From Lotus japonicus (lineage: Eukaryota > Streptophyta > Magnoliopsida > Fabales > Fabaceae), in NCBI RefSeq assembly GCF_012489685.1, contig NC_080043.1:56628289-56692288 (forward strand): a DNA stretch of 64,000 bases, given 5' to 3'. The notes below the pieces were generated by a model. The model saw only the letters and a program-made list of their open reading frames with translations, was not told the origin of the DNA and did not search any database. Below, in pieces: positions 55,199 to 64,000 of the stretch (position 1 is its first letter; the number at the start of each line of letters is the position of its first letter). A program made the position numbers and the translations under genes.

Positions 55199-55486
55199 TC
55201 AGCAATCATCAAGGATAGTAATAGAAGGTAGTGCCATATCCTGGTTCTGAGGTTGAAGTTCAGTTTGTGTCTGAACTTCCTGTCGCTGCTGTTCAAGAAA
55301 CCTATTCATTTTCTCTAGCAATTGTGCAGCCTTTCTTTTGCCTCTCGCTGTGCCATTTTGTGTTATTTCCAACAATGACCCATCACCCCTAACTCATTGG
55401 CCTCACCTAGATACTGTTGATCTCCAGAACAAAGGTGCACTAAAACAACAGCTGCATTCTCTATGTTCCTTGGAGATCCATTCATC
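55199..55486 (-). pseudogene. U-box/ARM-repeat E3 ubiquitin ligase C-terminal fragment (PUB13/14-like)
   Basis: On the minus strand after an acceptor-like gtgtgcag: NGSPRNIENAAVVLVHLCSG, then DQQYLGEANELGVMG. After a short frameshift it reads LEITQNGTARGKRKAAQLLE, then KMNRFLEQQRQEVQTQ and an acidic end (ILDDC) at TGA 55199-55201. The last ARM repeat plus the GTxRGKRKAxxLLE motif is the C-terminus of the SPL11/PUB13/PUB14 group. These ubiquitin ligases act in immunity and cell-death control. There is no U-box or upstream ARM repeat nearby, so this is a dead fragment. Confidence 0.7.
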
Positions 55487-56164
55487 TGCACACCATCGCT
55501 CCACACCTCGATTGATATGCCTCTATATAGTCATCAACAAAAAGCAAAAAACACAAAACATAACAAATTAGAAAAATTACCCTAAAAATCAGAATTAGAA
55601 TTATAAGAAAAAATACCTTTTAAATAGTCCACATATAAAGCCCTTCTTTTTTGATCACCCGAGATCAAGCTTTTCATTTCTCCATCACCAATGACACTAA
55701 CAATGATAGAGATCATTAGAGAATCCATCTTCATATCCTCCAAAAAATTTGGACATTCTATTCAAAGAGCAACATCCACAGTAGCACCACTAGTATGAGC
55801 ACCAGATACTGATGTTGAACCATGGATGAAAGTCAAATTGGTGATCGGTGCAAATGGCCCACTAGAACCAGAGAGGGTTTTAACCGGGCTTCTGCTCCTA
55901 TCACTTCTACTCCTATCCGCACCTCCTGTGACAAACTTCCGGATAACCAGCTTCTACTCCCAGGCTCCGTGGCAAATTTTTGTTTTTTTTATTTGGGCCG
56001 CAGGGACAAAAAACTGAGTTTTTTACCCACGCAACCTGGGCAAAAATGGGAAGAAGAGATGAGAAGATGAGAAAGGGGACTTTTGAGGGAAAAGAGGAGA
56101 AAAAAGAAGCAGGGAGAGGGATTTACAACAGAAAACAGAGTTGTGCAAAGCCCTCAGCAGAACA
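55487..56164. other. Intergenic, no gene recognised
   Basis: Mixed composition. A plus-strand frame from 55822 (82 codons) and purine-rich sequence at 56045-56130 are not convincing genes. Confidence 0.45.
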
Positions 56165-56431
56165 AAATGAACCAGCTAAAATACAAAGCCATCAAATTAT
56201 TTCCAAGCAGACCAGAGGCTGCGTTTTCCATTCCACTAGAGAGTAGGAAAACCCCTTTACCTTAGCTTTAAGCCAATACCATGACTTAATTTGAATCAAT
56301 TCCACCACATTCTGCAAATCAAGCGGTTTCCCTTTATAAATCAAAGAATTCCTGATTTGTGTATGTGTGTTTGCTAATTGGGGGTTATCGGGCATTCCCC
56401 TTTGAACCATGTGTCTTTCTTTTCTTTTCAT
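56165..56431 (-). pseudogene. LINE ORF2 C-terminal fragment
   Basis: The minus strand reads IRNSLIYKGKPLDLQNVVEL, then IQIKSWYWLKAKVKGF. This parallels the end of the LINE at 39170-39330 (AIFRGEVVNVDRVIELIQFRSWLWLKVKGK). Only the last about 60 codons are present. Confidence 0.65.
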
Positions 56432-57359
56432 TTTATCAAATTTTTTTAAACATCTTCAATAATTAATTTAATGGGCTTAAATTTGATAAAAAAAACGGCG
56501 CAACTTTATTTCCTTATAGCACAGAGTCCTCAAGGGGCTGCGATGTTAAGCGTCATGGGGTGGGATGTTAAGCTCATCAAATCCTAAGGGTGACGCTGGA
56601 TTAATAAATCCAACAATTATATTCAACCAAATTCAAATGTTATTCATTAGTTATCATTAATTTAGTTTAAAAACTTTAATATCATCATTTGGTTTGATAT
56701 ATTTAATATTAATAAAATGTGATATTAGTTTGAATGTCAAGTATATAATTTTTTAATGTGGTAAGACTCTCTTTGGCATCTCTTTGTTATACACCATCTT
56801 TGAATTTTTGAAGTAAAGTTTAAGTTTAAATCAAATTATATATAAAACTGACTCTGTATGCCTCCTTCGTACCACTTACGTTAGAAATCGTGTATCGCAT
56901 ACTCATACACGTACCGCGTATTGGAGAATATGGGGAACCTGATAACTATGGACTATACCTATATGCTTAAGTTAGGTGTTTAATTGAGAATGAAACGTAT
57001 TTGACATTGCAACAATCTATTCACGCTGCAACAGCCGCAATGCCCGTAACCGCAATTTAAAACCTTGAATCAAATGTCAGGTTGGGTGGTTAGACTTATG
57101 TTTAACCTTGTCCAGGCTCCATAAAAATCCAGGCTACGCCATTATTCCAGGTTGCATGCAGCCTAAAAGAATAAAATAAAAGTTACCAAAAGTTACAGAA
57201 AAGAAAAAGAAAAACGATGCAAGCCCTTAATGCTAAATTCGAGAAAACAGGGTTGTGTCACTTGTGGCATGTCATGAAGGTGAAGGAAAGAAACAGAAAA
57301 AAAAAAAGACCTTACATTTGCATATTTTGATCTCAAAAATTAAAGTCCCTTGCCCAAGT
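56432..57359. other. Intergenic with a hAT-like right end
   Basis: AT-rich. At about 57020-57066, gcaacagccgcaatgcccgtaaccgcaatttaaaaccttg resembles the right end of the hAT element at 50490-51255. Its left partner was not found. Confidence 0.5.
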
Positions 57360-57530
57360 ATGTAGGCATTTTCAGATTATTCTCAAAGGCACCAAAGGGA
57401 TTCATGGCCACGTTGAAGAGCTATGTCAGTTTATCCCACGCCGGTGGGTGCTTAGATGGGTCCTTCAATCCAAACACATCGAACTCTTCTTCATTTTTTT
57501 TTGCCTTTGTGGCCAACTCTAAAAGTTTTT
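57360..57530 (-). pseudogene. Unidentified gene fragment
   Basis: The minus strand reads EEEFDVFGLKDPSKHPPAWD, then after a TAG FNVAMNPFGAFENNLK. The composition is protein-like and one stop interrupts it. I do not recognise the family. Confidence 0.4.
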
Positions 57531-59359
57531 TTTATCTATAAGAGTAGTTCATCCAGGTTGTGTGAGAGAGGCCAAAAACTGTTGCAGCTCCTATATCATC
57601 TTGAAGTAAACTAGTTTTTATTCCCATCAACATCAAGAAATTTCCAAAAACAAGACATTAACCTACCTGATTCATTCTGTCAAATTTGCGTTGAACGTTT
57701 GGAGGAAGAAGCACTATTTGTGGACAGCTACTTCGCTTCCTCTGAATGAAAAAACATAAACTAATAAAAAAAACATAAGAAAATCAAACTAATCAACGAA
57801 AACTAATCAACTAAATTAAACTTTGCTTATAGTCATATTATCTGGCCTATAGCCATATTATCGAGCTCTATTAGAATAGTACTGGTCCAAAAAAATAAGT
57901 GAATACGATAAAAGTGACAAATTGTAGAAGCATTAGTATTAGTTCGACTAAGAAGCCTGCACCACAAAAATAAAACAGGACGTGTACCCAAGCAGAGCAA
58001 ATACACATTTGGAGATAAAAAATAGTCAAATACACACATTAGGATGAACATTTTTCCTTGTGACTCAAACAAAACTTCATATAATAAAATCTGGCTCTAT
58101 TAGGACTTCATATTAGCAATTTTGAATGGAATGTCAAGTGTCAAATCACAACACAACGTTTGTAGACAGCCAACAATCTTAATGAGGAGTGCAAAAAAAT
58201 TAATATAATTGCAATTTGTAAAAAACACAGTAAAGCAAAATACAATAAATTCCCAAGCAAGCTAAAGTAAAAGAAAATACGAAAAATAGAGCAACTGATA
58301 TATGGACACTCACCACAGGATGACTTGTGGATTATGATAGTGAAATTTATCAAAGAAATCACAGTTGATGGCACACCCCAACAGATAGGGAGAGATGAAA
58401 CATAAGTCATCATTTTCAAAGTAAACTTGACAGCACCGCGACCTTGGGCAAGATATCAACAGAACCTAACAAAAGCAAAGTAGATGGAACGAATAAATGA
58501 TAAGATAATATTTGTAATTGTATAAGTAGATATAGATATGATTAAGAATAAAATCTTTGCAAATTTAGATGCAAGAGAAGATAAGTACTTAAATCAAGTA
58601 ATTCATAGCCGCTGCAATTTATTAATTTCTGGCAACCTGGATTGGATGGAGAGAGGAATGCAACTCTTTGCTAGTGGCACGGGTCAGGGGTCAACAGAAA
58701 ATGGGATGTGTACCTTTGTTGGGCTTTCAAAATCTGCATATTTAAAGATAAATACTGGAGTAAATAGAAATCCAAACGCAAATAATATAAATTTCAATAT
58801 TTAAACTAGGCGACTCAGGAAAATGGAGTTAATAGTCTAAGTTTATCCGATTTCTAAGCATAATAACTACTAATTCTGAGTAATGATATATACACACCTC
58901 ATCTTTGAAACACTTCATTTCCACCTCTTTTTATTTCTATTTCTCTCCTCTTATCATCTATCACATCTAATACTTTCTCTCTCTTACTTTTTCTTTTCTT
59001 CCTATCTCTCTCTTCATTCCACCTCTCTCCACCTCAAAGAGAGGTGTAAAGATAACATTATTGAATTCTTTTACATGTACATGATAGGGGTATAATGTTT
59101 GATCTCTCATCAATAGATCATTCTAAGAGCTTTCAATCCACAATCATTATCTGCACATATAAAAGAATACATTTGTCTGGTGCAAATTAGTAAATATTTC
59201 CATCTCATCACATACAACTAAATCAGAAGTATGAATAAACTTGAGATATACAAAGGATATGATGCTTGTCACAGATTATGTAGAAAATTATATCAGAACA
59301 CCCCTAAGCTCAAGCAACAATATTCAACTACTATAACCAATAACCTCTGTTGTAATAAA
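57531..59359. other. Intergenic, no gene seen
   Basis: AT-rich. A strongly pyrimidine-rich tract (ttctctcctcttatcatct...) at 58915-59035 is followed by acctcaaagagaggtgt and may belong to a MITE, but no ends were resolved. Confidence 0.5.
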
Positions 59360-59760
59360 AAGGCTTAAATAAGTTTTTGGTTCCTACTCTTTACTATATG
59401 TTTGGTTTTCGTCCCTCGCCGAAGCAAAGGTGGGTTTTAGTCCCTAAACTTTGTCAAAAGGTTTGGTTTTCATCCCTCCGGAGCTCTGGGTTAACGCCGG
59501 AGCTCCGGTGGCCCATGTGGCATTATTAATGAGCTGACGTGAAATTTATTTTTCTTTTAAATTAAAAAAACCTAATTAATTTTTAAAAAATTGTTTAAAA
59601 TTCTTAAAAAAAACTTAATTTATTTAACTTTAATCCTAATCAAATCTTTAATTTTAGTCCTAAATTTTTTAACTCTATTCCTTCTTCACCATCTTCATCT
59701 ATCATCTTCAACAAAACCCAGAAAATAAATTCTAATTCTCAGAAAATAAAACTCAATGTC
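59360..59760. mobile_element. Terminal part of a MULE-like element
   Basis: ggcttaaataagtttttggttcc...gtccctcgcc...ggtttggttttcatccctcc resembles the TIR type of the MULE at 42260. The following ccttcttcaccatcttcatc...aaaacccagaaaat also matches that element's interior. The opposite TIR was not found, so it is probably truncated. A palindromic ccggagctc...gagctccgg lies at 59479-59508. Confidence 0.5.
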
Positions 59761-60489
59761 TAGGAAAATGAAAAACCAAGGAAGATAGAGCAAATGCTTG
59801 AAATCTCTGCTAAATTCACCACCAGATTGAAGTAATTTTAATTTTGAGAAACAAAACACAACATGTTTCCCTTTAATTTTGAGATTCGTTGAGACAAACT
59901 CACAAACACAAAGCAAGCGGTGTGAAAATCGAGAAAAAGAAGGTGACCCGGATCAAATTTCCAAGGGAATAATCACAAGAAATGAAGAATAACCCATAAA
60001 CTAAATATGCATGTCACAAATTTCCACAATAGTTTGGAGTGGACTAAAAATTAAGCAGTTGAAAAATTTGCACAATCACCATCAGTCCATCACCACCAGT
60101 GTGTTGTGACCAAGAACATAGAACCCATAATCGCAAACCCAGAAAAAACATGAAGACCCGAAATCTTTTAATCAAGGAAACCCATAATGCAGCTTCAGCA
60201 ACAAACACAGACTGAGGACCATGAAACTTCACCAAACTCTGAAGCAAAAGCATGCCCAAACCAGCTCCTAGATTTGGATCTACATCCCAAAGTTTGCATC
60301 TTTTCAGTCAAATAATGCGTCTTTTCGGTCAATAGTGCATCTTTATGTTCAATGAGGCTTGGATCTTGTAGTTTTGCTTAGTTTTGACTTAAAGTTGCTA
60401 GCTTTATTTTTATGGGCATCCGTGAAGGATTAACCCAGAACAATTAAGAGGAAAACCATGAACAAACATTAAAAACCCGGAAACACAAG
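59761..60489. other. Intergenic, no gene seen
   Basis: AT-rich with short unsupported open frames. It may be the interior of the MULE-like element. Confidence 0.5.
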
Positions 60490-61682
60490 GGCATTGTGAA
60501 GGTATGAAAAACGATAGAAAGGGGAGGGTTTGAATAGCGTTTTAAAACTAAAAACTCAACCCACTTGAGATTTAAATAAATCTCTTCAATCACCAATGAT
60601 AAAAGTGCAGAGATAAGAGCTAAGGAAAGCACACAAATGATTTTATCCTGGTTCACTTGATAAATCCCTCACGCTAATCCAGTCCACCCGTTAAGGTGAT
60701 TTCTTCCTTCTTAGAATGAAGGCAATCCACTAATCAGAGTTTTGTTACAACTGCACTTGCTACCTGCAAAGTGACTAACAATACACTGAATTAGTTATAT
60801 CTAAGATTCACTCTCTTAGTCTTCTCTAGGATCCGATCAACCTTGATCTCCTAAAGGTAAATCAAACAACTGTTTGAAGGTTTTGGGTTTACAAATAAAT
60901 GCTTCTTCGAAAGCTAATAGTAAACACACTTAGTTCTATTTGAAGAAAGATTGCTAAGAAGATATTTGAATATTGCTTGCGCGCGAACAAATTTCTTAGG
61001 CGGCATCTTTCAATCTTCAGCCTCTTTATATACTCCAAGGATTAGGGTTTGAACGTTGCATGGAGATGCTACCGTTGGAGGGCAGATTTGGAATTTCCAG
61101 GTTCTGCTGTGGCTGAATCAGTTAGGTAAGGTCGTCAGGAATGGTACAATTGCTTTTGTACTTTGGATAGCGACATGACATTTATCCTTGTTGACTTCTG
61201 ATCAGAGTGATGCTTCATCTTGGAACTTTTGAAGCTTGATGATCAGAGTCAGAGGGAAGCTTGGATCCTCTGACCTTTGTACCTTCTGCTTCTGGACTCA
61301 GAGGAGAAGTACTTGGTCTTCAGAGCCAGCTTACTCTTGGACTTCAGAGTCTTCACTACTCAACTTCTGGACTTTCAGAGCTTCTGATCCTTCAGAGCGT
61401 CTGATCCTTCAGAGCGTCTGATCCTTCAGAGCTTCTGATCCTTGAGAGCTTCTAGTGAGCTGAATCCATATCAGAGCTTTATAATCTTTAGATCTTCTGA
61501 AGCTTGATCTACTGTTCAGTTTGAACATAGTACGTGCGAAAGCGCTGCAGAGGTTACTCTTTGAACATTGTGCTTCTGAATCATGTGAAATAGGACCAGA
61601 GTCTTGGCCTGTCATTTGAACACTCAGAAAACAACGCTAGAGTACCATAATTGTTCATACTTAATAGTTAATATGTAATCAT
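60490..61682 (-). mobile_element. Ty1/copia LTR, SIRE/Maximus-like, interrupted on the right
   Basis: On the minus strand it shows the features I associate with SIRE-type LTRs of legumes: many cagaagctctgaa/cagacgctctgaa units, a TATA box (ggagtatataaagagg) near 61025, the segment gtgaaccaggataaaatcatttgtgtgc, and an end of the type cgctattcaaacc-ctcccctttctatcg. No pol genes are in the window. The Athila-type LTR at 61683 cuts it. The left boundary is approximate. Confidence 0.6.
61375..61450 (-). repeat. Tandem 18-bp units in the copia LTR
   Basis: Four to five copies of tcagagcKtctgatcctt in direct array, with looser relatives to about 61250. Confidence 0.85.
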
Positions 61683-63029
61683 TGTTGGGTCAATCTGCAA
61701 GTGCACAGATATCTCCGGGTTTTAATATCGAATCCACAGGGACCGTGAGTGAGAATTGTGGTTTAAGCTCAAAGCTTGTGAGTTTGAAAGCAAATAAAAT
61801 TCAGATTTTGGTGTTGTGGTGTTTGTAACAAGAGTTTGCAAAATAAGCAGTAGTAAAAAGATGAAAATATCAATTGATGAAAATGCTCTGGGTTAATGTT
61901 CATGCAATCCTTCCTAGACAACCTACTCTATGCAATTGAAACCTGGAATCACTACCTTATTGCTATAGACTAGATATTCACTCATTGATTCCTCACATGA
62001 GAAATTCTCCCATACTAAAAGCTAAGCCCAATTCCTTGTGTACTTAGTCATTTATATGAGGTTTATAAGCATGCAATTTTCAGGCCAACAAAACCAATCC
62101 CCCACTCTATTCCTAGAAGCAAGCAAAGAGAGGTCAATTCCAACCCAAGTCCATAAATTACAACAATCTTCCAATATGATTGCAATTTAGCCTTAAGCAA
62201 AGGTGCACCCAAGCTTATCATGCATAAAAGAATTGAAAAATAAGGTAGATTCAAGAACAAGGGCATAGGGATAGGAATTAAGACTAGAAATTCATGAACT
62301 CACATTGAACCCAAAGCAAAAGAGAGTACTAACCACTCATGGCTAGTGAATCCATACAAGAAATGTGAATGAAACCTGGAAATTACAAGGTGGAAGCCTC
62401 TCACAAGCTCCAAAAGCAATCCCTAAGCTTCAATACTTGGTAAAAATCTCAAAGAAAATCCGAAGTCCTTGACAAAATGGCCTAAGCCTTATTTATAGGC
62501 AAAAATGGTCGAGCTGGGGCGCTCAAGCGCTGCCCTGGGGCGCTCAAGCGCTGCCCTGGGGCGCTTGAGCGCCCATGAGGCAGAAGCAAAACTCCAGCTT
62601 CTGGAGTGCTGGCGCTGGAGCGCCAGGTGAGGGCGCTACAGCGCCAGCTGCACGCTCTTGGTGGCTTTTCAGCTTTTTGTAACCCCCCTTTGAATGCTTT
62701 CTTCAATTCCTTTGCACCTTGGCCTTCCTTCTTCAATGTGTAACCTGCTGAAGCACTTAAGGAAAAAGACCAGGAGTAAAATCAAGAAATTCAAAGGGCT
62801 TTTAACCACCTTAGTCCTCATAAAAACATGGCAAAACAAATGCAAGCCCCAAACTTCCTAAAAATGCAAAAACAACCATCATAAAACTAATAAATTACGA
62901 AAACTAAACTCAAACTCAAATAAACACAAAAATGCATGAGAATGCATGAAACACTACATGAGACAAAGAAAAAGACTCAAAAACACTCAAGTAAATGACC
63001 CTAAAACCACTACTAACATAGGGTCATTA
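61683..63029 (-). repeat. 3' LTR of the right-edge Athila-type element
   Basis: About 1347 bp, closely related to the solo LTR at 341-1645. On the minus strand it starts TAATGACCC rather than TGATGACCC, so the terminal TG has probably mutated to TA. The longer length comes largely from extra palindrome units (62517-62575). Confidence 0.85.
62515..62650 (-). repeat. GC-rich palindrome array in U3
   Basis: Two 21-bp units ggggcgctcaagcgctgccct in tandem, then ggggcgcttgagcgccc, ggcgctggagcgcc and gggcgctacagcgcc. They lie upstream (minus-strand sense) of the TATA box (gcctataaataagg) at about 62488-62501. Confidence 0.85.
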
Positions 63030-64000
63030 CACCACTATACTCAACGACAGCTCGCCCTCGAGCGTAGAAAACACTCGCTTGCCCTCAAGCGCAAGAAATG
63101 CTCCCAATCAAGTGCCTAAGCAAAGGATACGTCCACAAAGCTGGGGGAAAGAGTAATTACAGCTGGTTCCAAAAGAAAAGATCCAACAACCTACCTCATG
63201 CAACTTTTTGAAAAGAGAAGAGTGTAGAGTCCATCATGAGAAGCATATAGATCTAAAATCCTAGGACAAGATAAAATTTAGTGCACTGAGCACAAAGGTA
63301 AGTTCATAGGTTCTGGATGTCATTCACTCAAAAGCAACAAAGATCAAACATGCACAAATTCAAAGAGACTTCACAAGGGTTGAAATGTTGGCTTGGTTAA
63401 CCTTGATGGTGGTTGGTCCCTAAGGAAGACTAGGCTTCAAAACATATCGAGTGTGGTCCAATTAGTAACTCCCGGAGCTTTCAACAATAAAACCTTTTTT
63501 AGCACAAGTCTCTTGACCCCCCTTTTCCAAGTTTTTTTTTTCTTTTTTGTAACTCCAACTTGATTAGGAGTTCTTTTTTTTCCTTCTTTTTTTTTCATTC
63601 TTACTTGGGACAAGAGACATTTTCAAACTTTAATTATCAGCTCCAACACAATGCAAGGGCCAACACTCCCCAAAATTCCAACCTATCATCCGTCCCAATC
63701 ATTTAGTTCACAAAGAAATCTCCAATAGGCTCAAAAGGGACAACTAGGGACAAATATTCAAGCCAAGAAAAACTCTGAGGTTCAAAAACCTACAAGTCTC
63801 ATGAATAGTGCAAGTATCACAAAGCATGCAAAGTGTGAAATCAATACAGAACCAAGAATTGCCAGTGAGTCAGGATCCTCCAGGAAAATTTTAAGGTGAA
63901 GAGTCAAAGGTAGACCCTTATGGACTCAAACCAACTCCTTTCTAAAGAAACACTCGGAAGACCGAAGTCTCCTCCTCTCTTCCCCAACATACAATCACTC

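Larger units (their letters stand above)
61683..64000 (-). mobile_element. Athila-type LTR element, runs off the window
   Basis: The LTR at 61683-63029 is followed by interior sequence whose first bases (caccactatactcaacg...) are the reverse complement of the 3' interior end of the nested element at 17035-17068. This is therefore the 3' LTR side of a minus-strand element. The 970 bp of interior visible has no coding signal, matching the long non-coding 3' interior of that element. It inserted into the copia LTR. Confidence 0.85.

Noticed and set aside
56828..57066. hAT-like element with 8-bp duplication aatcaaat
   Set aside because: The right end resembles the hAT element at 50490, but no matching left TIR follows the upstream aatcaaat. 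An 8-mer match in AT-rich DNA is easily chance.
60490..61682. Complete solo copia LTR with target duplication cattg
   Set aside because: cattg occurs on both sides, but the implied LTR would not end in CA and the right side is cut by another insertion, so the match is probably accidental.
1..64000. CRISPR arrays, bacterial operons, rRNA or tRNA genes
   Set aside because: No spaced identical repeats of CRISPR type, no rRNA motifs and no tRNA cloverleaf box A/B pairs were noticed. The DNA is plant nuclear in character.

Overview
The window looks like gene-poor, transposon-dense chromatin from a flowering plant. It is probably a eudicot and perhaps a legume. The evidence is nested LTR retrotransposons with plant-type primer sites, plant-type introns, a Dof transcription factor, and a SIRE-like copia LTR of a kind I associate with legumes. 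The species is not determined. I see one host gene that looks intact: a two-exon Dof zinc-finger gene at 48046-49153. Nearly everything else is mobile DNA or decayed gene fragments.

Layout. 1-4700 is the 3' part of a Tat-lineage Ty3/gypsy element on the plus strand. Its antisense ORF is decayed and split by a solo Athila-type LTR (341-1645, target duplication gtgac). 5726-7390 is a truncated LINE on the minus strand. 8802-25335 is a Tekay/Del-type chromovirus with unusually long (about 4.04 kb) LTRs and target duplication gatat. Its reverse transcriptase is interrupted by a 5.2-kb non-autonomous Athila-like element (13355-18525, target duplication attga). 27152-36868 is a complete but damaged Tat-lineage element on the minus strand with 225-bp LTRs and target duplication caatt. 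It sits inside a MORC-family pseudogene and carries an intact-looking, intron-containing gene in antisense. A truncated LINE follows (37612-40070).

40-47.6 kb holds DNA elements: a MULE with 9-bp target duplication, a 101-bp-arm inverted repeat, a TAA-flanked MITE filled with a (CAC)n-like tract, and a Stowaway-like MITE just upstream of the Dof gene. 49-60 kb holds two hAT-type elements with perfect 8-bp duplications, a second Stowaway MITE, a small Tat-type solo LTR, and fragments resembling SHMT, a U-box/ARM ubiquitin ligase and LINEs. The right end is a SIRE-type copia LTR (about 60.5-61.68 kb), cut by a second Athila-type element (61683 to the window end, minus strand).

The strongest leads are: the antisense gene of the Tat element, with TATA box, leader intron and coding intron, whose frame is open while the sense polyprotein is broken; GC-rich palindrome arrays directly upstream of the TATA box in two different Athila-type LTR families; three tail-only retroposon footprints with perfect target duplications; and an ORF inside the transcribed part of the 4-kb chromovirus LTR. 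All divergence counts were made by eye and are approximate.
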